A DNA stretch of 64,000 nucleotides from Lepisosteus oculatus (taxonomy: Eukaryota > Chordata > Actinopteri > Semionotiformes > Lepisosteidae): positions 3,211,605 to 3,275,604 of the forward strand of contig NC_090716.1 of the NCBI RefSeq assembly GCF_040954835.1. The letters run 5' to 3'. Positions 45,601 through 57,600 of this stretch are shown here, one piece after another (the stretch's first letter is position 1; each line of letters starts with the position of its first letter). The notes beneath the pieces are model-generated. The model made no database searches and was not told the DNA's origin. It saw only the letters and a list, made by a program, of their open reading frames with translations. A program made the translations under genes and the position numbers.

Positions 45601-48600
45601 GAATGGAGTGGGGAGAAAATCTGGGAGTTTCAGCTTCTTCCTGCCGCCCCAGTTTTCAACATAGCGTGTAATGCCGCAGCTACTTGAGCAGCACGGTGTG
45701 GCTCTTCGCTGGGGGGTGGGGTTTTGGGAAAAAGTGTTATCGAATCCCCAGCCTGTCTTTGGATCAACTGTTTAATGGGAGATAATCGATCTCGTTACTA
45801 AGAAATGGGGAGGCGAATACACGCAAAGCTTTTTATTAAATTATAAAATAAAAGAAACACTCTCACCGCTCTAGATATGTAACGTGAATTACTTCCACTT
45901 CGCTAATTTTATTATTTCTATTTTGTTTTCGCTTTTAGGCGGTAGACAGACTTTTCAGTGTCATTTTGTTTGTTTAATCGTTTAAAATACCACCTTATTT
46001 TTTTTATTAAGGCATAATTCTAAAATCTGTATAATATTCCAAAGGTTTAACGCTGAACAGTACCGTACATTTACAACACCGGAACCAACGTGCCTGACCT
46101 TTGTTGTAGAGTAGAGCCCTTCTCGGTGATGTACCGAATTTGACATCACCTCTGCCGGACTCCTCACGTGTGTCTACTGACAGTGCCCACTGTGTAAGTT
46201 AACATTTTAATTTAACTACAGTGGGAGTGAGAGTTAATGCGGTATGCTGCAATTGTATGTTTTCTGTAAAAGGCTCAAATTGATACTCTCACTGCTCGAT
46301 CTATAATTTAATTTTATTCATTTATAAAACACAACACCGCCCTATACAACGTTTTTATGACTGCAACAGTACGCATTTTGATTACAGCGGGTATTTAAAA
46401 TGCCTAATTAATCTGATGGGGATTTTGTTTCAGAATACGGGCTAGAGTCGGATCACCCCTTCGATAAATGTGTCAGACAGCAGCATAAACCATGTTGTAA
46501 ACGTTTCACCCATGAATGCCTTTTCTGACCGGGGTGTATTAACACATTTAAGCGAATATTCCAGCAGGGAGTTAGAATAGTGATGGCAGTGTGTGAGAAC
46601 ATGGAAATGAAATGATTATTCCATCAAAACAAAACAAAAAAACCCCGGCTCTTTCCATAGGAACGGTAGCGTCTCAACTACTCTGTATAATGGCAGTTTT
46701 AGGAGAACGTGTTACCATGTGAACTTGTGGGGGATGCAGACGGTTCGCACTTCGTTAAGGGCTCTGATTTAACATAAATCTAATGTCTGTTTCCTATTCA
46801 TTCAATTGTAACCTGCGAGACCCGGTATCGCCTATGTACCCCTCTGCCCTCGGTGAAGGCCCAGCTTTCTCAGAGAATCAGTATGTGATCTGGTGGCGCG
46901 TCTAATAGTACTGCTTACACAACCAGCTTTACAATGGCTGTACTATCCCCTTGGTGGCGTTGCTTCGGTTTACAGCTAAAGGCAAGGGATGAGAGAGCTA
47001 GTCTGTATCACACATCGGTGTTGTCCAACTATTATTAGTTAAGACACCGGCATATAATTGGAAAGCAGCAATACGTGGTGCTCATGGCCCGTGTTCTGTG
47101 CTGGCGTTAAGCCGTTTCTACCTGAACACTTTGTTAATTTCAAGTAGGTTAAATTCAAGTTCAGGTAGGTAACGTGACCCCCAGAAAGAAGGCTCCACAG
47201 CCGAAACGTTGTCTTCCTTTTTCTTTGCAGCATGAAATAAACCTTTACTTGTCGCTTTGTTAAATTGATTACTTTTTCAGTAGAATTAAAGGTGTCTGAT
47301 TGTTCTGTCGATGAGGAGAAACTGCACACACCTGCTTTTTAGGGTGCACTCATGAAAAAGGCAGACCTCACCCCACAACAGCCAGGAAGCACTGACCCAG
47401 CAGCGATCAAAGAAGAAGAGCCTGATGCAATAAAGACTCGAATAATGGGGTGTAGGTTGCAGTTCACACTCCTGTCATAAGAAGTGAAATCAGGAGGCCT
47501 CCCAGCTGTCAGATAGATAAAGGCAGGTTTGCCAGCTGCTGTTTTCTAAACCTAATACCGAACGTAGCTCTTAGGACTATTTTGATTTCTCATCCTCAGC
47601 CCAAACTCTGAATGCGGACTCGTCGTAGCTTTTTTTTAAGCGCTGCTGGGGGTTTCTAAGCGAAGACGGCGTAAGACGGGAGGTGGGAGCAGAGAGATAA
47701 TTACAAGACACGTGTCTGCAAGCATACGTCTATAAACAGAAGACAGATGTTGCAGTAAATTCCTGTTAATCTGTAAACCCCCAATACTAATTAAAGCACC
47801 CGGAATACCTCACAAAACAGCTTGAGTCTGATAAACGAAACAGTTTTGGGCTGCTCTTTCCAGAACTTTCTCTCCCCCCCCCTTAAAGTGAAGTCCCGCA
47901 TCTGATTAAATAATTCTCCAGCGTCCGCGGGAGATGGGCACAATCTTGTTTTCATTTGCAGGAAGAAAGGTCAAGGAACGGGGGGAAGTTACTTTATCGA
48001 TATGGAATCTGGAGGCTTTGCCCTTTGTTTCTTTCTGTTTTGCAGCTGTGTATACATTCTAAAACAAAAACATTTCCTACAATATAAATTGCATAGATTG
48101 AGACGGGTATGAGGCAGGACCTGAGTGCCAGGTCTGGTGGTTTCTTTTCCAGCTTATGACCCTGAAGTACGAGTGGAACCGCTAACTGGCTCAGTTTGAC
48201 AGCACTAACACGATCCCTTGCAAATGACTGAAGAAAGACGAAGGACTGGATGACAGACCCGTAAATTCAGTGAGGGGGGTTTGGCGAATGCACCCGCTGT
48301 TAACAGAACTGGATACACCTAGCAAACAATTCTTTATCAGCGGCGTGCATCTTTCCGGTTTTTGCGGTTAAAACAATCCAATTTCTTGTCCCACACGACT
48401 TGGAGAGGGAAAGCGTCCAAAAGCCCATCAGACGCTAGATGCAAGGGCTGTAACTGTTGACAAATGACAGGCGCCTATGCGTGGATAGCGCACAACATTC
48501 AAGCATCTAACAGTCCCTCGTATTTGTGTTGGTGTAATTAAACACTGAGAAAAAAATGACTTTGGCTCCGAGACTAAGCATTTTTTTTTCGTCTTCAAAG

Positions 48601-48982
48601 ATCAAAAGGAGACGTTCGTCTCAATTCTGCCACGGTTTATATTAGCCCTGCCTGTGTTTCGTCAGATGGGAGTAATTTGGACTTTATTTAGCTTCTTTCG
48701 AATGGGAAATGAAACAGGCCGTCTCAGTATAATGGTGCACATTAAACATGTGCTTATTTTAGGTAGGCTCGTTTTGTGTTTGGATCTTTAACAAAAAAGT
48801 CAGATATTTTTTTTAACATCTGGATCACATTCTCTCGTTTACTTTAAATACATTTGGGGTTGATTGTCCCTTGTTTAAGAGATGCAATGTTGGAGTACAG
48901 GAGCCAGGAGGGTGTGGGTAGTTCTCTCCCATCTGCAGGAGGTGTATAAAGGATACAAAAGCATTTATAAATAAGATAGATT
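45601..48982. other. Non-coding DNA downstream of the promoter, METTL15 side
   Basis: No coding exon recognised. It could hold a METTL15 5' UTR exon, but I see no decisive donor. 47180-47250 has a repeat-like segment with the motif gccgaaacgttg. Confidence 0.55.
47180..47250 (+). repeat. Possible interspersed repeat fragment (GCCGAAACGTTG motif)
   Basis: agaaggctccacagccgaaacgttg-type sequence, followed by ctttgcagcatgaaataaac, recurs in many vertebrate retroelement ends. Only one copy here, so the call rests on recollection of the motif. Confidence 0.35.
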
Positions 48983-49424
48983 GGCAGCCATATCGCAGGT
49001 GTGAGCCTGGTCAGTACCTGGATGGGAGACCTCCTGGGAAAAAAACTAAGGTTGCTGCTGGAAGAGGTGTTAGTGGGGCCAGCAGGGGGTGCTCACCCTG
49101 TGATCTGTGTGGGTCCTAATGCCCCAATATAGTGATGGGGACACTATACTGTAAACAGGCACTGTCCTTTGGATGAGACGTAAAACTGAGGTCCTGACAC
49201 TCTCTGGTTATTAAAAATCCCAGGGTGTTTCTCGAAAAGAGTAGGGGTGTAACCCCGGTGTCCTGACCAAATTTACCATTGGCTCTTACCAATCATGGCT
49301 TCCTAATAATCCCCATCTATGAATTGGCTTCATTACTGTGCTCTCCTCCCAACTCCTCCTCCTCCCATTACCTCTAAAGCGCTTTGAGTGGAGTGTCCAG
49401 ATAAGCGCTATATAAGTGTAAGCA

Positions 49425-49473
<49 letters not shown>
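48983..49473 (+). mobile_element. 5S-SINE family copy 4 (internal deletion)
   Basis: The head cagtacctggatgggagacc is closer to 5S rRNA than copy 3. The body is intact to ctctcctcccaactcctcct, then about 80 bp present in other copies is missing, then the L2-like tail and a long (ATT)n run (49425-49473). Confidence 0.87.
49425..49473. repeat. (ATT)n microsatellite at SINE tail
   Basis: About sixteen ATT units, read directly. Confidence 0.92.
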
Positions 49474-49508
49474 GATAACTTTATTAATCTCGTGAGGGAA
49501 ATTGCAGA
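49474..49508 (-). mobile_element. LINE tail fragment, antisense
   Basis: gataactttattaatctcgt / gagggaaattgcag is the reverse complement of the LINE 3' tail seen at 24750-24785. It abuts the (ATT)n of SINE copy 4. Confidence 0.6.
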
Positions 49509-52500
49509 AGACAGGAAAACAGAGCGAAAAAGCTTTTGTGAGTTTTTTTTACCAATGCATTTAATCAGGTGATAGTGTTGTCTTAAACTGAAACTAGGAC
49601 CTGTCTGAAACTCTCCAATCAAGTGAACCCCCAGTTCGTCTTTCCTTGACTGAAATAATGGAGCCCAGTTCCTGGGTGACTGGTGGAATGGAAGGTGGAG
49701 TCTAACTGGACTCCCCAAGCATCTGTCTGGATTTTCCTGAGTTTTTTCACATGAGGAGTATTTTTCAGCAGGAGACTTCTCGGTAAAGGGGACAGATCAG
49801 GCATCGGATAACTGTAAAGCCTTGGTTGAAGCTGCAGTTTTCTTTCTCTTGAGACGTTGAATCAGCTTTCTTGTTAAAGTTAGGAAGTGAATGCTTGCAA
49901 ATAGGTAAAGATAGTGACTAGGTTTGATAAGTCCAGTCTTGCATCGACAGAGTTGGTCACACACTTGACTGTGGCTCATTCTCATGTCTTTAAATTTGGT
50001 GAATTCATTATTCTGCAGAGGAGGAAAGCATTACATACTTTGTACTGTAATAATGTTAAGCAACAGGTGTCCCTGGGGTTATGTGTAGTCTTGGGGTATC
50101 TCCCTGTTGAACAGCTTAGTCCAGGTGCTGTTATTTTCCTGTGAGGCAACAAATCCCTTAGGGGCCATGCGTCCTAATATTTGCGCCTATCGGGGGGGGG
50201 TTACACACAGTATGTGGGTGGGAGAGGGGCGCCGTGGCTTCTCAGAAACTGCTGCCCCGACAAATTCTAACACACCGTCTGAAGCAATTGTTTCCAGGTC
50301 CTTGCATTTGTCATCTCCGCGTACAAGAAAAATGCAAAAGATTTCGTCCCTATTACAATAAACCCATTTAGAAGTAAATCCAAGAATTCCAGCGCTGTGG
50401 TGATTTATTGAACTCTAATAAAGGATGTGCATGATGAAACTATCGGGATGACAGCACTGACTTTTCTAATTTGGTAAAGGACAAATTTGACTAGCGGACT
50501 AAATATTTCATAAGACAGCTTGTTAACAATGGTCTGGTTGGTCTGCCCTTAAATACTGGCTTTCAAGAAATCCTTTGCGCATACTTTTACGTCTCTGAGT
50601 ATTTGACTTGTTTTATTGTGAACGTGTAGGCCTAATCATTTCCCCCCCCCCCCTGTAAGACAAATGAGAGAATGCAAGAGTCAGGGAAATTGGTACAGCC
50701 GCGCAGACACTTAACAGGCTGCGCTGATTGGCCAACGAGAGGTTGCCATGCAAACGAAGAAGAGGTCTATATTTTTTTTTTCTTCAAAGTAAGACTCTGT
50801 TATTAATGCGAAAGTTATGCAAAATCATTTGGTAGGGCTTCAGTCGTGAAACAGGTGCTAAAGAATGTGTCATCTGTTTGTGACTAAATCCTATCCACCC
50901 TCAAACGCACACTGTTCTTCTGCAAAAAGAACAATTTATATATATATAGATATAAGCTACGTCAGGAGCTATGTTAGTAAGCCCAACCGTTTCAGTGTCA
51001 CTGTATTCTTTCTATGTAGGGGCTGTGCTGAGATCTAGTCAGAAGAGTTATGTTTAGCTGGAGCATCAGAAGGCCACCTGAGTACAGGGATCTCATGTGT
51101 ATATTCTTTCACCAGCATTGTTTTTGTCCAATGCTCTTGTCTTTCTCCTGTATTTCCTGCGGTGTATATTCTCCCCTATAATGTGCATCCTTCAAGTTCC
51201 TGCATTTAAAGAAACAGTCCTCTCCAATACAACGCTGCTGTTTTGTTTATATGTAAGAATGATGGTGGTAACTGACAATGATGGATTAACAAAACAACAG
51301 GGAATCAGAAAGTACCAGTTTTTGTAATGCAGAAGACTTCTACAGTGGCACTGTGGTTGCTGTGAAGTGAAAAGTATGAAAGGCAAATAATCGCAGTAAG
51401 TTTCTGCCCTCCCTGAGCTGCAGCAGTGTTTTGCTTTGAAATTTAAGGAGTGCAACATGTGGGTGACAACAGAGTGAGTCACCGGCGCTCTGCGGATTTT
51501 CCTAAATTAATAAAGTCCTGTTTGAGACACGCAGTGGTGTGAAAACCCTGACACACAGTTCCGGTGGCCGTCACGTATCCCTGTCTCTCCTGAGCCTCCA
51601 ACACCAAGACAAGACAGCAACGCTGCAGTGTGCTGTATTTAAAATATCAGCCATCTGTTCCCGAATGGGTTTTTTTTTCCCTTGACAGTGGTAATGTATT
51701 CAGGTTGTGAATCCCAAAAACTCGCACTGATTTTTGAAGGTGCCTCAGTGCACCCTGATTTCTCTCTTCCAACTTTGTCACTGCAGATCACAGGGTTGGT
51801 GGTGTGGTTACTCATACAGAATGATAGGGTATTGCCTGTCATTGGGAGGTCTTACATGGCCTGCTGTTCTTTCCTCAGCTCAACCCATTGCTCTGAAGCT
51901 GTTACTGCCAGTGTTTAAAGGCTGTCACAGATCCCCTGCTAATTTCTGTTGACCCCTCTTTCTTTTGCTCTGTGGCGATGAAGCCAAAATAACAGTTTGC
52001 TGAGCAACTGGAGCGTCTTCTGCAGAAATCGAGAGGCCAGTGTTTGAATCCCAGTGAGACCTGCTTTCTCCTGGCTCACTGCTCAGCATAATAGACAGGA
52101 GGAGGGGAGACAGTTGCTGTTGGGGTGCACGATGCTCTTGGAAGTCCCTGACCCCACAATTAACAGCCCACTATCTCAGCCTGTTGCTCGGGGGGGAAAT
52201 AAAACACATACAAAGCAGTCGATCCACAGAAAGATATATTTAGTTTCCTTCAGAGTGATTGTGTTTTCTTAGTGCGCTCTGATTACTTGCATCTGGGATG
52301 GTTGCAAGTGTGGTCAGACAGGGACTGCAGTGTTAGCTCAGGCACAGAAAAGGGTTTTGAAAAGTAGCACTTTCAGTACCGAAGTTATCTGATCTTTGCA
52401 CTTGCTTCCATATATAAAAATAGGATCAGGTCAGACGTCTGTGCGCTGAGTAAATATTGTGGTGCAGTTTAGTCTGACCGACCGTAGTTCTCGAATGCCC

Positions 52501-52861
52501 TGGTTCATGTTCTTGTCCATGCTGTGGAGGGGAGCTGTGCAGGGTCCTATGCACTGTTATCGTGTGGTGTATAAGTTCTGTCAGCTCTCTTTGCTCTGGG
52601 AGTTAGTGGTTTGGGTTCCCTGCCTCCTCCTTTCCCCAGAAGGGTGGTTTTCCATTTCTTGAAAACGAATTTCTTGACTTATTTTCTTGTCACGAAAATC
52701 GTCCCATGCATTGCATGGAGAACTTCTGCTGCCTTTTCATACAAGTGCTGAAAAGCGGCCCGCACATAAATGTGCTTCTTTTTGCACCTGCTCTGGTTTC
52801 GCTAGAGGAACAGCAAACGGAATCAACAGAGAATGTTTAGTGGCGTTTGCACTTTCTTATA
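49509..52861. other. Non-coding DNA, METTL15 5' side
   Basis: No gene recognised. A promoter-like cluster lies at 50700-50760. ORFs of 60-114 codons are without identity. Confidence 0.5.
50720..50760. promoter_or_regulatory. CCAAT plus X-box-like cluster
   Basis: ATTGG (50727-50731) is followed 11 bp later by GTTGCCATGCAAAC (50742-50755), a good left-half X-box (RFX) that also contains an octamer-like ATGCAAA. It may be a promoter or enhancer, possibly an alternative METTL15 start; not proven. Confidence 0.35.
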
Positions 52862-53035
52862 AAGATGTTTTATGGCCTGTCCAGGGTGACTTAAATTTGT
52901 GCCTGTTTATCCAACAGAACAACAGAGCAGTCTGAGGGAATTTCTGAACGCTGACTCACCTGGGATTTGAGCCCAGAATGTTCTGGTTATCCGTCCGTAA
53001 CCCTGACCACTGCACCACGTTTGTGGCCTCAGTCA
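52862..53035 (-). mobile_element. tRNA-derived SINE
   Basis: On minus: the tRNA-like head gtggtgcagtggtcagggtt, ataaccagaacattctgggc, tcaaatcccaggt (A and B boxes), then a body ending taagtcaccctggacaggcc, like the common SINE end gtaagtcactctggataa. Confidence 0.7.
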
Positions 53036-54363
53036 GGAAGAGTGCATTGGTGTTTCTCAGCTACTGGGATCCTTGAGTAGGTAAACTGTTGAGGCTCCCA
53101 GGTCTCACCAGGCACTGAGCAGAGTCTGCTACTTCCTCATAGCCTTAGCTGAGGGTGACGCGTTCTGGGAGCCCCCGATCTGCTATTCTGCTGCAGGCTA
53201 GCCCTCAAAGTGTGGCTAGGCAGCGCGTTTGGAGATTTCTCACTGAGGGGACAATCTGCTGCTGTGCATGATACAGCAAGCCTGTCCCATCCCATTTCTG
53301 TGGCTTGTAACAGAAAAGAGTCCCTGCCGCAATCCCACGCTTATTTCCTAACTGGTTTAAACTGTTTCCAAGCCACCTGCCTACTCTCCATGAGGGAGTT
53401 TTTGAATATTCCCCAGTTTCCAAAGCTTAAGCAGTATTTTTCCGCATCGTTCCCACGAATTAAAGCTGACGACTATCCTTACAAGCGTTGCTCTCATTTT
53501 TTTTAGCGGTAGAAGGAAATCAGAACTGCATTCCCCTTTCCTTTCGAATGTTAGTGCTTTAAGGTCCAGAATCGTGTCCAGATGCACGCCTCTGTCAGAA
53601 ATCCATCGAAGATCTTGTACTTCCTCTTGAACTGTACTTGTTTTTAGAGGGGCACACCATTTCTCAGACCGGTTATTAAATCTCAGTAACAAAATAAATT
53701 CATTGACATTACAGAAGTTTTTTGTTTACAAACGTCACAATATTCGTACAATCGTGAACTTCTCGACAGTGCGATAAGTCGCCATGTTATCGCAAACAGA
53801 GCGAGAGTCCCCACGAATTGCAACGTGATGCGGCCCTTCCTGCTCACTAGTCACTGTCACGACTGATGTAATGTGATGTCCGAGCGCATAAGTACAGGTG
53901 GTGCCGCAGACATTTCAGTGCACAAATGTTCCAATGTAAATGGCATTAATCAGCAAAACCATCTCGAAATCCAGAGCGATATTTCTGTTGGATTAAAGGA
54001 GATGTACTGTATTCACAAGCCTGCTTTGTTTACAATGTCATAGGGCCACAACATGTCACCAGAAGTTTTGTTGCCTCATTCAGAATAGCAGAATATGGCA
54101 CTGCACGCACCTGGACATTTACATTTTTTTGTGATGTAAATGGAAGTTATTGTGTACATTTTACTTTTTATGATGGGTTGAAATGCACACATCAATGCTG
54201 ATTTTTTCGAACCCCCAAAATATAGCGTATTTAAACCCGTCGTGCGGTGCGAAACAGTCTTTGGTGCATGCTTAGTTCACTTGTAAGACCCAAAAGCCCC
54301 CTCTGTTATGAGTTGGGAGAATGTAGCTCTCCGTGAGTCTAATCCAGGTGCATTCTTTTCTCC
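53036..54363. other. Non-coding DNA upstream of the METTL15 exon
   Basis: Contains the second copy of the unclassified repeat (53700-54000). Otherwise no gene or element recognised. Confidence 0.6.
53700..54000 (+). repeat. Unclassified interspersed repeat, copy 2
   Basis: Shares catgttrtcgcaaac, cggcccttcctgctcactag tcactg, gactgatgta, agtacaggt and aaatgttccaatg in order with the minus strand of 25020-25440. Class unknown; no ends could be defined. Confidence 0.65.
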
Positions 54364-54378
54364 ATGCTCTTGCCCAGC

Positions 54379-54633
54379 ATGCCCTGGGCCGCCGCCTCCC
54401 ACCATTTTCCCACAAGGCCATGGGGACGCCTCTGCAGACACGTGGTCCTGGAAGTCGCAGCCAGGAGGTTTCGGCGATGCCTTCCGCGGCAGGCACGGTC
54501 ACTGCAGAGGTCCGCCACAAGGCAGGCGTGCCAAGTTTTCTCCGAAAGCGCCACCTCTGGGCCGGGCAGGGAACTGCACACACCCGTCATGGTGAAGGAG
54601 GTGCTGAAGTGCTTGGAACCCCAACCTGGTCAG
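54379..54633 (+). CDS. METTL15: METTL15, first recognised coding exon (N-terminus; rest outside window)
   Basis: METTL15 is the mitochondrial RsmH-type enzyme that makes N4-methylcytidine in 12S rRNA, needed for small mitoribosomal subunit assembly. The exon ends LHTPVMVKEVLKCLEPQPGQ before GTGAGC. Human METTL15 has LHIPVMVDEVVHCLSPQKGQ at the same place, just before the SAM-binding FLDMTFGSGGHT, which is not in this window. The N-terminus is Arg-rich and poor in acids, as in a mitochondrial presequence. The start is uncertain. ATG 54364 is in frame, but a fine acceptor (ctcttgcccag) ends at 54377, so if a 5' exon is spliced here translation would begin at ATG 54379. The methyltransferase domain is not seen, so the product is partial. 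Identification rests on about 20 residues plus the KIF18A neighbourhood. Confidence 0.85.
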
Positions 54634-57600
54634 GTGAGCTCGGGCCGTCCTGTTCTTTTGAGTGCAGGAAAAAAATAAATAAGAAATATAGGCTGCTAGG
54701 GCAGACGGGGTCTTGCCACATCATGGACAAATGGGATGGAGGTGGTAAAAAAAACGTTTTGCCGAATATTGCAGTGGAAGAGAAGTCTGTACAAACTAGT
54801 GATTGGATGCCAAAGTGAATTTGAGATTCCGCTCGTGATCCGGGGTCTCTCCAATAAGGATACTGACAGACAGAGACCCACAGTCCTGTCTCTGTCTGCT
54901 GTCTCAAGATCTGCGGAACAGCAGTGCAGGTGGGCACGCTAACTGGCAGATTAACACCTACAGTAATGTTCAACCCAATCAGCACGGTGATGAATTAATC
55001 CAGTGTCTTTGGGAATGGGGGACAGGATAGAACAGGGGGCTTCTAAGGGACTGGATTGGTCCCCACCAGTACACCCCTCAAGTAAACTGCATCGAACTGC
55101 AGAGGAAGGTGAACTCGAGAGTTTCTGAGCTTTCTTCTTGCCATTTGAAACACATGCACTGAACTTGTTTATTTGTAATCTGGTTGTTTTCGCACTTTTT
55201 TTTTAAATTTTACTCTGAAGCGAAAGATCTGTAAATTGGGCCGTGTGTTGCCAGGCCTCGGTTTGCTAATCCTCTATCAGGACAGATGGGCATGAGTCAA
55301 GCCCTTCTGCTCTAGGAAGGAGATAAGGAGGTTGCCTGGTGGCCAGTGGAGGAGGGCACATGTCGCTCTACTTAGCCTGGCCGCCAAGGGCTGAAGCACG
55401 ATGTGGGAAAGGCAGCCAGGCCTCTAAGGGTCACACAGTGAGTCAGCTGGTGTGCTGCGAAGCTAGAATTCACACCACCACCAGTCCATTAAAACATTTA
55501 GGCCCCGTATTTAATAACTCTGTGAGCCACTGAGGCCAACTGGTGCGTGGGAAGTTGCCAGCTCTTCTCACACGCTCAGAAGGCCATTTTTAAATATTTG
55601 CCCGTTTCATGTCAGAGTCCACTGTTAATTTTTTTTTTTTGGTGTATTGATGAATTTACTGACACGCTTCTTTCAAGTACACACAGTATTCTGGGCGAAG
55701 CCAGTTATGTGCCCTTTCCGAAAGAGACACCCCCCCCCAAACAAAAACGAATGACATTCCAATGCCTTTTTTTAAAAAGGAAGCACCGCCTGTTCTAGTC
55801 CCCACGAACTTTGTGAAGTTGGTCAAGGGATGGAAAAAGAGCTCTGTGGGACTGAGTGATGTAATTCCATATTAAGGTATAAAAATGCCCTAACGTCTCA
55901 TCAGGAGTATTCTAGCAGTACGGTCAGTCATGATGGCAGGTATAAACTGCAGGCGGCTTCATTCCTGTTTAAGGAAGGCAGACGTTTTAAAAGAGGGGAC
56001 GTTATAATGTAACTACAGTGTGAGGGTGGCATGCTGCTGGTGATGGCAGTGAGGTTTTCATATCGATGCAGATGATCTGTCCCCTTGATCTCGCACAGGA
56101 AAGAAATGTTTTAAGTGGGGAAAGTGAGGGGGGAAAAGTGCAGGACAAGAAAACATCAGAGTCAAGTGGGTCACAGCTTATAGATCCTAACATTCTTTCA
56201 GGTCTGTGGGTAACGCAGACGGAGAATGAGACCCGTCTTTCGTGTGGAAACGTTCATGTGTCCGAACGTGGGAAGCGATGGTTGGGTCACTGTCCATTGC
56301 AGCAGAGAACATGGAGAACTCGTGTCTTTGAAATCCCGGGGGCTGCTGTTGGCTCTCTGGGTCTCTCAAGGCCGAGCTGCCCTGTCCGGGTGCCAGTGGG
56401 CCTACAGGACTGGAGCAGGCTGAAAGGGGTTTTTACCTTGACCGAAGGCATCCCCGGACTCTCAGGGAGCCGGAGGGAACGCTCTTGTGTGTTTGCCGAA
56501 CAGTCTCTCGTCAGTCATGAGAAAAAGAAACAGGAGGGCAATGTTTTGATTTGTGCAGCTGTTAACAAATTACCTCTGTATGACACTCTTTTCATTCACT
56601 GGTGTGCATGAAGGGAGCACTTTAGAGATGAAGGGAGTCTAAGAGCAAAAGCTACAATTACTGCAAGTGGGTAAATGCTGCCATTATCTACTCAGCAGCT
56701 TCCCACACAGCTCGGGAGGAGAGCTCCTCTCCCCACAGACTTGCTGCAGGTGTAGAGAGCTCATTCAGCAGAATCGCCAGGGCAGGAAAAATAGGGTAAA
56801 TTCGTCCAGCACGTTTTACTACATCCCAGCCCGCTGGGCCAGGCCTTACTCCCTACTGTCCCAGGCCATTCGCAGGCATTGTAAAGGCTCATCGCTCCCT
56901 GCTCTGTCCGGAATCTGAGAGCTACTGTGTTCACCACCTCCGTGAAAGCACAACACCTGCACACAGAAAGTTATTTAACTGGTAGAAGGGGCTGCATGTA
57001 GCCCGGCTAAGAGCTACTCCAGGTATTCCACCAGGGAAGTGCCTACAGGTGTACATCACTACTTTCAGCACTGCCAGCTGTTGGAAACTTGTGCTGTGCT
57101 CTACTGTGGTGAAAGAATCCCATTTTCCAGTGACAAGACTGAGATATAACTGGGGTGGAACCCATTTCAGACCTTTGCTAAAAGAAATAGGAAAAGTCCA
57201 ATTCAGGTGGTTCCTGATGCCCCACAATATGGTTGACCATGGTGAAGCCCCCGGGGCTAGACAGAGTGCATCGTTTAAACACGGGAAAGCAATGAAGGCA
57301 TCCCCTGGGGTCAATCAAAGGCCTTAGCCAGTGGTGGCTGACTCTAGTGCTCTACATGACCAAGAAGGTGGCTTTAGGTGTATTAGCCGGCATCTTTGAT
57401 ATCACATTCTACAGCGCTTAAGCTGCAGCTGAAGTCATTGTAGGTTTTTTTCTTTCGGGGTGTGGGGCTCCCCTTGACATAACTGTCGATTCGGCAGCTT
57501 TCTGGATCCTCCTTTTGTTTGCTGGTAGTTTGGGGGGGCGTAATGTGGGGTGTCCGAGTGGGGCAGCAGACAGTCCTAAAAGGACGTGGACGCAGGACAC

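Noticed and set aside
47300..47335. Hammerhead-ribozyme-like string (gatgaggagaaac)
   Set aside because: The conserved CUGAUGA core is broken and stems I and III cannot be drawn.
51960..52080. Possible tRNA-SINE (gtgtttgaatcccagtgag)
   Set aside because: B-box-like only; the rest does not follow a SINE pattern.
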